A stretch of DNA of 56,412 nucleotides from a virus. The notes under the pieces are model-generated. The model was not told the DNA's origin, did no database searches, and saw only the letters and a program-made list of their open reading frames with translations. The stretch spans positions 1-56,412 of IMG/VR virus record IMGVR_UViG_3300001351_000005, one strand, 5' to 3'. The position numbers and the translations under genes were made by a program. This document shows positions 1-8,333 of this stretch, piece by piece (position 1 is the first letter of the stretch; each line of letters opens with the position of its first letter).

Positions 1-1
1 A

Positions 2-112
2 TGTAAGCAAGATAAACACAGAGTAAAGCATTCTACTTTAGCAGATTACTGTGATATGATAGTAGAAGGAGTAAGTACAGAAGATGAACACTTTAAAGAA
101 AGAGTAGTATAA
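2..112 (+). CDS. Partial hypothetical protein, C-terminal end only
   Basis: An open reading frame runs in from the left edge and stops with TAA at 110-112. Only the last 36 residues are visible, a charged tail ending in ERVV. The stop overlaps the next ATG (TAATG), the same tight coupling used by the genes that follow, which supports it as the end of a real operon gene. No family can be assigned from so short a piece. Confidence 0.55.
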   Translation, partial: CKQDKHRVKHSTLADYCDMIVEGVSTEDEHFKERVV

Positions 113-270
113 TGACATCAGATAAAATAACAAAAGTATTAAATAAGTTAAATCAGGTACTAGAAGATTTTCAAATGCTTAGAGATGGGACATGGGTTCC
201 GGATGAATCCTCATGTGAGGCAAGTATAGAAAATGTTGAGAGTATCATATACACAGTAGAAAATGAGTAA
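112..270 (+). CDS. Small hypothetical protein, 52 aa
   Basis: An ATG at 112 overlaps the upstream stop, and the frame ends at TAA 268-270, overlapping the helicase start (263) by 8 bases. The 52-residue product starts MTSDKITKVLNKLNQVLEDF, which looks like an amphipathic helix, followed by an acidic C-terminal half with one Trp and one Cys. Overlap at both ends suggests translational coupling in the early operon. I recognise no family. It may be a small partner of the helicase, but that is only a guess from position. Confidence 0.55.
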   Translation: MTSDKITKVLNKLNQVLEDFQMLRDGTWVPDESSCEASIENVESIIYTVENE

Positions 271-1219
271 ACCAACACCAGCATGGGTGGGCCAATATAC
301 AGCCTTCAATGATGCACTAAAATATATGTACGCTAGGTCAACAGGAGATGAAAAATCAATTTACACTCCCTGGCCTAAGTTTAATGATGCAGCCACTGAT
401 GGACTAGAATGGAATACCCTTACTGTTATTGGTGGAAGACCTGGCTCAGGTAAAACTCTGATTAAAGATCAGATTATACGTGAGTCTTTTATGCTTAATC
501 CTAATGATGAATTTAGAGTATTAGAATTTCAATTTGAGATGGTGGGTAGAACCTCAGCAATTAGAGAATTCAGTTCTATAACCGGTAAGACATATAAAGA
601 GTTGTGTAGTGCTGGATCTGTATTAAGTACTGACACATTAAACAGTTGTCATCAGTATGCTAAAGAAAGAGTAAAGTATCCTGTAGACATTATATCAACA
701 CCATTGACTGTAAATCAAATGCGTGATCAAATTGATCAGTATATGACTAAACATAAAGGTGTAAAAACTATAATTACATTAGATCATACAATGCTTGTAA
801 AGAGAGCGCCTTATCAAAACAATTCATTAGATATGTTATTTGAGCTAGGTGAGTTCTTTACACAATGTAAAAGAGATTATCCTTGTTTATTTATTGCATT
901 ATCACAACTCAATAGAAATATTGATAACCCTGATAGAGCAATTGATGGCAAGTATGGTAATTATATTCTTGAGTCTGATATATTTGGATCAGATGCAATG
1001 CTTCAACACGCAGATATGCTGATTGGTATTAACCGGCCAGCTAAGCAGAAGATAAGGTTCTATGGACCTGATAGATATATTATAGAAAATGATAGGACGT
1101 TGGTATTACATTTCTTAAAAGCAAGAAATGGTGATGCAAGAATGAGTTTTTTCAAAGCAGAATTTGAAAAGATGCAGATTGCAGAAATGCCTACTCCTGG
1201 ACAACAAGAACGTAGATGA
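263..1219 (+). CDS. Replicative DNA helicase, DnaB-like C-terminal domain
   Basis: Predicted hexameric 5'-3' helicase that unwinds the phage replication fork. The 318-residue protein carries a Walker A motif GGRPGSGKT at residues 57-65, an acidic Walker B-like strand ending in LDHTMLV near residue 170, and an ALSQLNR segment that matches the DnaB-family sensor motif. Cellular DnaB is about 450-470 residues with an N-terminal primase-binding domain. Here almost the whole protein is the RecA-like motor, so the N-terminal domain is missing or very reduced. The primase lies three genes downstream and the gene overlaps both neighbours. A KaiC/RecA-type ATPase of another role is less likely given the SQLNR motif. 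Confidence 0.85.
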   Translation: MSKPTPAWVGQYTAFNDALKYMYARSTGDEKSIYTPWPKFNDAATDGLEWNTLTVIGGRPGSGKTLIKDQIIRESFMLNPNDEFRVLEFQFEMVGRTSAIREFSSITGKTYKELCSAGSVLSTDTLNSCHQYAKERVKYPVDIISTPLTVNQMRDQIDQYMTKHKGVKTIITLDHTMLVKRAPYQNNSLDMLFELGEFFTQCKRDYPCLFIALSQLNRNIDNPDRAIDGKYGNYILESDIFGSDAMLQHADMLIGINRPAKQKIRFYGPDRYIIENDRTLVLHFLKARNGDARMSFFKAEFEKMQIAEMPTPGQQERR

Positions 1220-1779
1220 TAAGCACTAAAAAATTAAACACAGAAATTATGGGATTAACTCCTGAAGAACGTAAACAAAAAGTAAATAAATTAAAAGAGG
1301 AGCATGAAGATTATTTTCAAACAAGTGGTAATCTAAATGCACTGTATATACCAAAGATGGCCTACAGGCCTAAAGGTAAAGATGAATTGCATGTATCATT
1401 CTTTCCTAGTGAGCTAGATAAAGATAAAGATATATATACTGAGTTTGTAAGTATTGATTATGATTCTGAAGATCCAAAAAGAACATTATATTTGCACAGA
1501 GCAAATCCACACTGGAAATCAGAATATGAATTAGTTACATCTAGCTCAGGATTTCAAAGACATCTTATACCTGTAAGTGAATTAAAAGTTATCAATGATA
1601 TAACTTCTAGAAATGGTTCTATAATAGAAGAACCTAAATTTGTAGCAGACATAGGTAAAACATTATTTGATCTACCTAATCCTGATGCAGGTACAAGTAC
1701 AGATCTAGTTGATAAACTTGAAGATATCAATCAAACATTAATAACATTAACTAAAGTAATCAATAAATTAATCAAGTAA
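1216..1779 (+). CDS. Hypothetical protein, 187 aa, in replication operon
   Basis: The ATG at 1216 overlaps the helicase stop (ATGA), so it is likely translated by coupling. The protein is hydrophilic and lysine/glutamate-rich, with a helical N-terminus (PEERKQKVNKLKEEHEDYF) and a C-terminal helix rich in Leu/Ile (LEDINQTLITLTKVINKLIK) that could form a coiled coil. The middle part looks like a mixed alpha/beta fold. There is no signal peptide or membrane segment. I do not recognise a family. Its place between a helicase and a recombination ATPase suggests a replication accessory role, which is inference only. Confidence 0.75.
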   Translation: MISTKKLNTEIMGLTPEERKQKVNKLKEEHEDYFQTSGNLNALYIPKMAYRPKGKDELHVSFFPSELDKDKDIYTEFVSIDYDSEDPKRTLYLHRANPHWKSEYELVTSSSGFQRHLIPVSELKVINDITSRNGSIIEEPKFVADIGKTLFDLPNPDAGTSTDLVDKLEDINQTLITLTKVINKLIK

Positions 1780-1781
1780 AC

Positions 1782-2465
1782 ATGGCAAACAGCGTATTAG
1801 TAATTGCTGATTCAGGGACAGGAAAGTCTACCTCAATCAGAACATTAGATCCAAAAGAGACTTTCATTATAAACATAGCAAATAAACCTTTACCTTTTAA
1901 GGGTTGGAAGAGTAAGTATACTCAGATAACTAAAGACAATCCTAAAGGTAATCTTACCTCAGCTGCTACTGCTCCTGGTATTATTAAGGCAATGCGTCAT
2001 GTAAATGACAAAATGGGCCACATCAAAACTATTGTAGTTGATGACTGGCAATATATGAGTTCTTTTGAATACTTTGATAGAGCTAATGAGAAAGGATATG
2101 AAAAGTTTACTCAGATTGCAGCTAACCTAGCACAAGTTGCTAAGTTACCAAAAGATCTAAGAGAAGACTTGACTATTATTTTCTTGACTCACTCAGAAGA
2201 TTCAACTGATATAAATGGAAATAGAAAAATTAAAGCTAAAACTGTTGGTAAAATGATTGACAACACTTTAACTTTGGAAGGCCTATTCTCTATTGTTTTA
2301 TTTGGAAAAGTAAATAAAAATGATGATGGTGAACTTATCTATGGTTTTGAAACTCAAAACAACGGAGAGAACACATGTAAATCACCAATGGGTATGTTTG
2401 ATGATAAGTTTATTGCCAATGACCTACAATTTGTAACCAGTTGTATTGAAGAATACAACAAATAA
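1782..2465 (+). CDS. Sak4-like RecA-fold ATPase (phage recombinase type)
   Basis: Predicted P-loop ATPase of the AAA_24/Sak4 type, which in phages supports single-strand annealing and strand exchange together with an SSB. Walker A (ADSGTGKS) is close to the N-terminus at residues 9-16. A hydrophobic Walker B strand (TIVVDDWQYM) lies near residue 87, and a later IIFLTHSE strand fits the sensor position. At 227 residues it has the size of Sak4 proteins rather than RecA. The next gene encodes an SSB-like protein, a pairing often seen for Sak4. It could instead be a helicase loader, but the immediate SSB neighbour favours recombination. Confidence 0.75.
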   Translation: MANSVLVIADSGTGKSTSIRTLDPKETFIINIANKPLPFKGWKSKYTQITKDNPKGNLTSAATAPGIIKAMRHVNDKMGHIKTIVVDDWQYMSSFEYFDRANEKGYEKFTQIAANLAQVAKLPKDLREDLTIIFLTHSEDSTDINGNRKIKAKTVGKMIDNTLTLEGLFSIVLFGKVNKNDDGELIYGFETQNNGENTCKSPMGMFDDKFIANDLQFVTSCIEEYNK

Positions 2466-2488
2466 ATTAATAATTAAAATCAAAAATT

Positions 2489-3163
2489 ATGTTAAGTACT
2501 AAAGACATGTCTGCCGGATCAGGTGGAACAAAACCAGTTATTGGAACAGGAAATCAAAAAGTAATGATCAACTCAATTACATTTGATCAAACACCATATG
2601 ATATGGATGCATACAATATTACATTGCATGTAGAAAGTGAGCCTATTGTAGGTGAATTTAATGGATTCTTAAAGGATGTTAACAATCCTAATGGTGAACG
2701 TTATGCAGGCCAGGTAGGTAGAGTTAGATTCTCACCCTATCCATTTAAAGATGCTACATTAAACAATGGTAATGAAATCAGCAGAGATACAGAAGTATTA
2801 AAGGCTATGGTTTTCTTATCTGAAGTAGTTGGTAAAAGAGCTGAGCTTGATGCTATTGAAGCAAATACTATTGAAGACTTTATGATTAAGGCTGCAAAAA
2901 TTTGTTCTCAAACAGGATATGTAAATGCATGTTTGGGTGCACGTGAATGGGAAAACAAAGAAGGTTATGTAAATAATGATTTGTTCCTTCCTAAGAGAAA
3001 TAGAATGGGTGTACCTCTTGAAGAAGTAGATGCAGAAAATTCTAATCTTATTACATTTGACAAGAATGATACTAATCATTTCCGTCCTATGGTAAAGAAA
3101 GAATCTGCACCTGCTAATAACTTTGAACCAGCTCCTACTGCAGGATCTGACTTTGAACTTTAA
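2489..3163 (+). CDS. Putative single-stranded DNA-binding protein
   Basis: A 224-residue protein directly downstream of the Sak4-like ATPase. The first ~110 residues are beta-rich (MINSITFDQTPYDMDAYNIT, then a VGRVRFSPYPF strand), as expected for an OB-fold-like core. The C-terminus is a Pro/Ala-rich linker ending in acidic-hydrophobic GSDFEL, reminiscent of the acidic tips of SSB proteins that recruit partners. I infer the SSB role from these traits and the neighbours; no diagnostic motif exists. The gene ends just before a strong terminator at 3183-3216, so it closes the first transcription segment. Confidence 0.55.
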   Translation: MLSTKDMSAGSGGTKPVIGTGNQKVMINSITFDQTPYDMDAYNITLHVESEPIVGEFNGFLKDVNNPNGERYAGQVGRVRFSPYPFKDATLNNGNEISRDTEVLKAMVFLSEVVGKRAELDAIEANTIEDFMIKAAKICSQTGYVNACLGAREWENKEGYVNNDLFLPKRNRMGVPLEEVDAENSNLITFDKNDTNHFRPMVKKESAPANNFEPAPTAGSDFEL

Positions 3164-3182
3164 TATCTCCAATTAGAAAGAG

Positions 3183-3216
3183 TGGGCTCAGTATATTGCT
3201 GGGCCCATTTCTTTTT
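3183..3216 (+). terminator. Intrinsic terminator after SSB-like gene
   Basis: A 9-bp stem pairs TGGGCTCAG (3183-3191) with CTGGGCCCA (3199-3207), with one G-T pair and a 7-base loop. It is followed by TTTCTTTTT (3208-3216). This is a textbook Rho-independent terminator placed between the SSB-like gene and the primase. It also argues that the primase starts at 3232, not at an upstream in-frame codon inside this hairpin. Confidence 0.85.
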
Positions 3217-3231
3217 AATATCTTTGATTTT

Positions 3232-4209
3232 ATGTTTAACACTAAAAACATTGTAGGAGAAGGACAAGATGTACCAAGTACTTGGGTATTTCAATATTAC
3301 TTAGATCTTCCTGAACAGCTTACTGGTCAAGATGTTAAGATTAAATCTATATTTAATCCTAATGAAAGAACACCTAGCTTTTGCATATATGTAGATAAAT
3401 CTATTATGCAGTATAAGTTCAAAGACTTTTCAACAGGAAAGAGTGGTAATAAAGTAGACCTAATTAAACTTGTATTTAATCTTGAATACCACGGAGCCAT
3501 GACAAGGATGGTAAGTGACTATAATAAATATGTTAGATCATCAGAATATGTGCAACCAAAGTTTACACCTCAATCAAGATGGAAAATTGACTTTATTAAA
3601 GAAAGACAATGGACCACTGAGGATAGGAAGTTTTGGTTATCTTTTAGAATAGGTAAAACTATGCTTGAAGAGTACAACGTCAGACCAATTGATTATTATA
3701 ATTTAATTAAAGATGATTCAGGTGAAATAAGAAAGCTAACTATAGGTAGTAAGTGGTGTTATGGTTATTTTGATAAGAATGGTGAAGTTTATAAAATGTA
3801 TCAACCTTTTAGTAAGAAGTACAAATTTTATAAAGCAAAACCATATTTACAAGGTAAGGACCAGTTGACATACAAACAGCCTTATTTAGTTATTTGTTCA
3901 TCTCTCAAGGATTCAATGTGCTTAAAGAGTATGGGTTATAACTTAGATGTTATTAGTCCTGACTCAGAAAATACTATGATTAAACCTCATATTATAGAGC
4001 ACTTAAAGAAGAAGTATAAAAAAGTAATCACTCTATTTGATAATGATGACGCAGGTAGGCATGCTGTGGAAGTATATTTAAAAGAATATAAAATCCATGG
4101 TTTTGTGCCAACTATATGTAAAGACATATCAGACGCTATGAAAGAGCATGGGTTTGATAAAGTGCATAGTATGCTAAAGCCATTATTAAAAGAGACCTTA
4201 AATAAATAA
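3232..4209 (+). CDS. DnaG-like primase with toprim domain
   Basis: Predicted primase that makes RNA primers for the phage fork. The N-terminus resembles the DnaG CHC2 domain (FNPNERTPSF, then FKDFSTGKSGNKVDLI), but the zinc-binding cysteines are absent, so it is a zinc-less version. A C-terminal toprim fold is shown by KDSMCLKSMG near residue 230 and the acidic motif LFDNDDAGRHA, with D270 and D272 as likely metal ligands. I chose the ATG at 3232; an upstream alternative frame start falls inside the terminator hairpin. At 325 residues it is shorter than DnaG and has no helicase-interaction domain. It lies close to the helicase, consistent with a phage replisome. Confidence 0.75.
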   Translation: MFNTKNIVGEGQDVPSTWVFQYYLDLPEQLTGQDVKIKSIFNPNERTPSFCIYVDKSIMQYKFKDFSTGKSGNKVDLIKLVFNLEYHGAMTRMVSDYNKYVRSSEYVQPKFTPQSRWKIDFIKERQWTTEDRKFWLSFRIGKTMLEEYNVRPIDYYNLIKDDSGEIRKLTIGSKWCYGYFDKNGEVYKMYQPFSKKYKFYKAKPYLQGKDQLTYKQPYLVICSSLKDSMCLKSMGYNLDVISPDSENTMIKPHIIEHLKKKYKKVITLFDNDDAGRHAVEVYLKEYKIHGFVPTICKDISDAMKEHGFDKVHSMLKPLLKETLNK

Positions 4210-4212
4210 TAT

Positions 4213-4581
4213 ATGAAATGGTTTATACCGGGAAACGTACCTTCTAGTAAGAATGGAAGAAGATGGACAGGTAAATACTTTATTGCTAGTAAAGCTGTAA
4301 TGAATTACAGAAAAGCTACTAAAGATATTTATCTTAAATATACTGAAGAGTTTAAGAAAGAACTCAAGAAGCATGAGCTTCCAGTTAAGATATCTTTTGA
4401 ATTTATTAGAGGCAGCCGCCATAAATTTGATTATATAAATCCTGCACAAACAGTGCAAGATGATATGGTCAAGTATGGTTGGATAGAAGATGATAATGCA
4501 GAATTTATAATTCCTGCATTTGAGCAATATACTTATGATAAGAAGAATCCAGGCGTATGGATAGAGATAATTACAAAGTAA
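4213..4581 (+). CDS. rusA: RusA-like Holliday junction resolvase
   Basis: Predicted endonuclease that cleaves four-way DNA junctions made by recombination or replication. The 122-residue length is typical of RusA. The sequence shows the family's N-terminal PSSKNGRRW element, the basic FIRGSRHKFDY segment and the signature region DYINPAQTVQDDMVKYGWIE, followed by DDN, which carries the catalytic aspartates. It starts 3 bases after the primase stop and overlaps the next gene by 25 bases. The Sak4/SSB pair and a PD-(D/E)XK nuclease in the same operon make a coherent recombination set. Confidence 0.85.
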   Translation: MKWFIPGNVPSSKNGRRWTGKYFIASKAVMNYRKATKDIYLKYTEEFKKELKKHELPVKISFEFIRGSRHKFDYINPAQTVQDDMVKYGWIEDDNAEFIIPAFEQYTYDKKNPGVWIEIITK

Positions 4582-4859
4582 TTACAATAGATGAATTTTT
4601 TAAATTAAAAGAAATGTTTCAAGGTTTACCTGATGATCAGGAGATGGCCTGGGAGATTTATAAGAATAATTATAAAGATGATGCTATTGACTTACTTATG
4701 CATAAAGCATTAGTTTTTAAACACAGAAAGAAGTTTGCTGATGCAGTTCAATTTATTGATCAGCCTGAAGTTGGCAAGCAGGCTTTATATATCTATATAG
4801 ATTTTTATAAAGCAGAATCTATTTACAAAGAAATATTAGATAAAATTATGAATCAATGA
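4557..4859 (+). CDS. Hypothetical protein, 100 aa
   Basis: A predominantly helical, charged protein (VITIDEFFKLKEMF, then WEIYKNNYKDDAIDLLMHKA) with no membrane segment or cysteine motif. The ATG at 4557 overlaps the rusA 3' end by 25 bases; a later start at residue 19 (ATG at 4611) would remove the overlap and cannot be excluded. Its stop overlaps the next ATG (ATGA). No family recognised. Tight overlap on both sides supports that it is expressed. Confidence 0.65.
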   Translation: MDRDNYKVITIDEFFKLKEMFQGLPDDQEMAWEIYKNNYKDDAIDLLMHKALVFKHRKKFADAVQFIDQPEVGKQALYIYIDFYKAESIYKEILDKIMNQ

Positions 4860-6019
4860 TAAAAATACAAGATCAGGTTGCACGGACAACCAAAAGTTTA
4901 ATATTTACAGAGCCCTTTTACGGGCTCTTTTTAATTGGTATCAATAAGCAATACAGTGAGCATATTCCTACAGCAGGAGTAAGCAAGAAAGGTATTGGTA
5001 TGCAATTGACTATAAACCCAGAGTTTTTTAATAATCTTAGTGAAGATCACAGATTTGGATTAATTAAACATGAGCTTTTGCATATTGCATTTGGTCATTT
5101 ATTATTAAGAGATCTATATTCTGATCATAAGTTATTTAATATAGCTGCTGATTTAGAAATTAACCAGTACATACTGGAAAGTAATTTACCAACCGGTGGA
5201 TTATTATTATCAAGTTTTCCTGAATTGAATCTTCCAACTAAAGCAGGTACTAAAAAGTACTATGAGCTTTTAGAACAAGCACAACAAGATGGGTCTTGCC
5301 CATCATTAGATAGCTTAATGGACACTATGGATGGTAATAGCCCACATTGTCATAGTACATGGGAAGAGTTTGATGAATTGCCTGAAGCTGATAAAAAATT
5401 GATGCAAAAACAAATTGAGCATCAATTAAAAGAAGCTGCTGAACAAACAGAAAAGAAATGTGGTAATATACCAGGTGAACTTTCTGATTTGATACGCAGG
5501 CTAACACATATTGAACCGCCTAAGTTTGATTGGAAAGGATATCTAAGAAGGTTTGTAGGTAATTCTTCTATAGTATATACTAAAAAGCTGAGACGTAAAT
5601 ACAATAAACGTTATGCTGCTAATCCAGGCCTTAAGATTAAATTCAAGAATCATATACTAGTTGGCGTTGACACAAGTGGATCTGTAAATAATGAAGAGCT
5701 GAAAGAATTCTTTAGTGAATTAGCTCATATGCATAAAACAGGTCATAAGATTACAATTGCACAGTGTGACACTAGTTTAAGAAGTGTGGTAGAATTTAAT
5801 CCAAAGAAAGATTGGGAAATACACGGTCGTGGTGGAACTAGTTTTCAACCAGTAATAGATCATTTTAATGAAAATAAAGGAGCTTATACAGCTCTTGTAT
5901 ATTTAACAGATGGTGAAGCTTATTCTCCAGATGACTGTCCTAAGAATACCTTATGGGTTCTTAGTAGTATATCTGATATGAATGATGAGTTACCAGGACA
6001 AGTAATAAAATTAAATTAA
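4856..6019 (+). CDS. Metallopeptidase-like / VWA-domain protein (DUF2201 type)
   Basis: A 387-residue two-domain protein. The N-terminal part resembles the putative metallopeptidase domain of DUF2201: EPFYGLFL, then a zinc-binding HELLHIAFGH with H72, E73 and H76, then AADLEINQYI as the likely region of the third ligand. The C-terminal part is a von Willebrand A-like fold with an intact metal-ion-dependent adhesion site: D272-T-S-G-S, the Thr of GRGGTSFQP and the Asp of YLTDGEA. In bacteria such proteins are paired with a MoxR-type AAA+ ATPase, exactly as here, where that gene starts 6 bases later. The ATPase probably loads or remodels a target through the VWA domain. The target in phage infection is unknown. 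A terminator-like hairpin lies inside its first 80 bases. Confidence 0.75.
   Translation: MIKIQDQVARTTKSLIFTEPFYGLFLIGINKQYSEHIPTAGVSKKGIGMQLTINPEFFNNLSEDHRFGLIKHELLHIAFGHLLLRDLYSDHKLFNIAADLEINQYILESNLPTGGLLLSSFPELNLPTKAGTKKYYELLEQAQQDGSCPSLDSLMDTMDGNSPHCHSTWEEFDELPEADKKLMQKQIEHQLKEAAEQTEKKCGNIPGELSDLIRRLTHIEPPKFDWKGYLRRFVGNSSIVYTKKLRRKYNKRYAANPGLKIKFKNHILVGVDTSGSVNNEELKEFFSELAHMHKTGHKITIAQCDTSLRSVVEFNPKKDWEIHGRGGTSFQPVIDHFNENKGAYTALVYLTDGEAYSPDDCPKNTLWVLSSISDMNDELPGQVIKLN
4909..4932 (+). terminator. Intragenic terminator-like hairpin
   Basis: A perfect 7-bp GC-rich stem, AGAGCCC (4909-4915) and GGGCTCT (4922-4928), with a 6-base loop and a TTTT run to 4932. It sits about 50 bases inside the metallopeptidase/VWA gene, in codons for the family-conserved EPFYGLFL segment, so it cannot be removed by choosing a later start. 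It could attenuate transcription into the downstream AAA+ genes or be relieved by translating ribosomes. Function is inferred. Confidence 0.5.
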
Positions 6020-6025
6020 TAGAAA

Positions 6026-7294
6026 ATGGCACAAGTAAATTTAAATGTAACAGAGTTAAAAGGATTTGTAAATCACATAATTACAAACAACAGATTTTTA
6101 CAAAAGGGTGATAAAAGCCCTGTATCAGTAGAAGTTGTAGGTGAATCAGGCATTGGTAAGACTTCTACTATAGTAGAGCTTGCTCAGGAAAATAACCTAA
6201 AATTTGTAAAGTTAAACCTAGCTCAGATAGAAGAGTTAGGTGACTTAGTTGGTTTCCCTGTACGTCAATTTCAGATGTACAAAGAGAAAATAGTACCAGC
6301 AAAGAAATTAGATGATATCAGTTATACTGCCGCTCAAAGAGCTGCTGCATCTGCTGATTTAGCTAAAATGGGTCCTGTAACAAAAAAAGTTGGTCAATGG
6401 GTTGATGAACTTGCAGTACAAGAATATCTTAAGCAAGGATTTAAGATGACCGGTAAGAATAGAATGTCTTATTGTGCACCTGAATGGATTGCTGACGCTA
6501 AAGAAGGTGGTATCTTATTATTAGATGACTGGAACAGAGCTGACACAAGATTTATTCAAGCTGTGATGGAGTTGATTGACAGACAAACTTATATTTCATG
6601 GACTCTACCAAAAGACTGGCACATAATTTTGACAGCAAATCCGGATAACGGGGATTATATGGTTAACAGTGTAGATAGTGCACAGAAGACTAGATATGTA
6701 ACCGCAAACCTTAAGTTTGATGTTAATGTATGGGCAGAGTGGGCTGAAGGTGCAGGAATTGATACAAGATGTATTAACTTCCTGTTACTTCATCCAGAAC
6801 TTGTAACGCAAGAAACAAATGCAAGATCTATTACAACTTTCTTTAACTCTATATCAAGTTTTGATAATTTTGAGGATAACTTATCTTTAATCCAAATGAT
6901 TGGAGAAGGTAGTGTTGGAGATGAGTTTGCTTCTATGTTTACAACCTTTATTAATAATAAGCTTGATAAGCTAGTAACACCAAAAGATTTGTTGACTCAT
7001 GATAATGAGGCATACATCTTAGGTGAGCTTAGAGGTTGTATTGGTAAAGATGATACGTACCGTGCAGATATTGCATCTACTCTGGCTACAAGGCTGGGTA
7101 ACTTCTCAGTTGTTCATTCTAAAGAGAATACAATAACTCAGAAGTTGACTGATAGATTAATAGCATTATGTACAAAAGATTATTTTACCAATGATCTTAA
7201 GTATTTAATTGTACGTACTATTTTTAATGGTAATAAAAAGAAGTTTAACAAATTGATGATGGTTCCAGAGATCATCCAAATGACAATGAAATAA
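6026..7294 (+). CDS. MoxR-type AAA+ ATPase
   Basis: Predicted AAA+ ATPase of the MoxR group, which act as remodelling chaperones with VWA-domain partners. The 422-residue protein has Walker A GESGIGKT at residues 39-46 and Walker B GGILLLDDWNRAD with D167 and D168. A sensor-like segment (WHIILTANPDNGDYMVNSVD) follows. The long insert between Walker A and B and the ~200-residue helical C-terminal lid fit MoxR-like proteins. It lies directly after the metallopeptidase/VWA gene and 1 base before the next unknown gene, so the products are probably co-made and may form one complex. The substrate is unknown. Confidence 0.8.
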   Translation: MAQVNLNVTELKGFVNHIITNNRFLQKGDKSPVSVEVVGESGIGKTSTIVELAQENNLKFVKLNLAQIEELGDLVGFPVRQFQMYKEKIVPAKKLDDISYTAAQRAAASADLAKMGPVTKKVGQWVDELAVQEYLKQGFKMTGKNRMSYCAPEWIADAKEGGILLLDDWNRADTRFIQAVMELIDRQTYISWTLPKDWHIILTANPDNGDYMVNSVDSAQKTRYVTANLKFDVNVWAEWAEGAGIDTRCINFLLLHPELVTQETNARSITTFFNSISSFDNFEDNLSLIQMIGEGSVGDEFASMFTTFINNKLDKLVTPKDLLTHDNEAYILGELRGCIGKDDTYRADIASTLATRLGNFSVVHSKENTITQKLTDRLIALCTKDYFTNDLKYLIVRTIFNGNKKKFNKLMMVPEIIQMTMK

Positions 7295-7295
7295 A

Positions 7296-8333
7296 ATGGC
7301 AAATAAATCAGTATATCAAGATTTTGATGCTGATGCTTTAGCTTACTTTGGACTAGAAAAGGACACTATTTATGGTGTCCTTTCTGGTTCAGAGGATGTT
7401 AATAAAGTATTATGTACTCAAGATCAAACAACTTATGAGAAAATAAATACTATACTAACGGTACCCACAGAGGATGACCAAACTTTTAGAACCAAAAAGA
7501 AAGCTTTTATATTACCTAAGTGTAATGCATCACAAGATAGATTAAAAGCTGCTCTTAAAGAGCATGGTATAACTGTAACAAATGATTATGAATTAGCAGA
7601 TTTAATTATAGGTCATGAAGACATTACTGCTAATACATTACAGAATGCGGAAAATATCCCATCTACAATAATGATGAATAAGATATGGAATTATGAAACT
7701 ACAATAGGAGATGCAACAAAAATGGGTGTTCTTAAAAAAGTATCAGATTCTGGTTTAGAGTGTATTATTACACCTAAAATTACAGACAATGTAAGATATT
7801 ATGATATAGATATAAAAGATAGTCTATATGATAACTGGATGATTACTGGTATGGCTATAAATTTAGCGCATATAATTGATACCACAGACGTTAGTGTTAT
7901 TGATCCTGAAACTGTGTTACATGCATCTGCTACTAAAATGACTCTTGATGAAGAGCTTTTTAATGATTTAAAAGCACAACTGAATGCTTATGGTGATGAT
8001 AAGGCTTTAGCTCTTAAAATTATTCCTACTATTGATTATAAGAAAAACTATCATTTATTATGGCAGTTTGCTCAAGACTGTAGTAGTATAACATATGCAG
8101 ACAATAGAGATAAAGATTTGCAATATTGGTTGCAAGCATCAAACTTTAATTTTTTTACCCATAAAAGTGCACAAGACATGATACTATGGTTAGAGGATCA
8201 AGATAAACTTGATAAAGTATCATTTAGATATCTTGAGCCTATAGTGAGGAGAGAAATAAGCATTCACAACAGAGATCTTTATACATTTAAAGTAGCTGTT
8301 AAAAAAGAATATCAAAAATATTTAAAGAAATGA
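7296..8333 (+). CDS. Hypothetical protein, 345 aa, linked to MoxR/VWA pair
   Basis: No family recognised. The protein is soluble and mixed alpha/beta. An early segment reads like a Rossmann-type alternation (LKAALKEHGITVTNDYELAD, then LIIG). A central helical stretch (DDKALALKIIPTIDY) precedes an aromatic-rich C-terminal third. The next gene shows a similar plan: a short LKxxx-helix, a strand, an ADxxI turn, and later a (D/N)xxLAL helix. The two may therefore be distant tandem paralogues. It starts 1 base after the MoxR stop and overlaps the next gene by 4 bases (ATGA). Position suggests a client or partner of the AAA+/VWA system. Confidence 0.7.
   Translation: MANKSVYQDFDADALAYFGLEKDTIYGVLSGSEDVNKVLCTQDQTTYEKINTILTVPTEDDQTFRTKKKAFILPKCNASQDRLKAALKEHGITVTNDYELADLIIGHEDITANTLQNAENIPSTIMMNKIWNYETTIGDATKMGVLKKVSDSGLECIITPKITDNVRYYDIDIKDSLYDNWMITGMAINLAHIIDTTDVSVIDPETVLHASATKMTLDEELFNDLKAQLNAYGDDKALALKIIPTIDYKKNYHLLWQFAQDCSSITYADNRDKDLQYWLQASNFNFFTHKSAQDMILWLEDQDKLDKVSFRYLEPIVRREISIHNRDLYTFKVAVKKEYQKYLKK

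Noticed and set aside
2816-3172. A - strand frame of 118 residues opposite the SSB-like gene
   Set aside because: Antisense shadow; composition and position give no support against the coupled + strand operon.
3196-3231. A start for the primase at 3196
   Set aside because: It is within the terminator hairpin; ATG at 3232 is the first start after it and fits the expected N-terminus.
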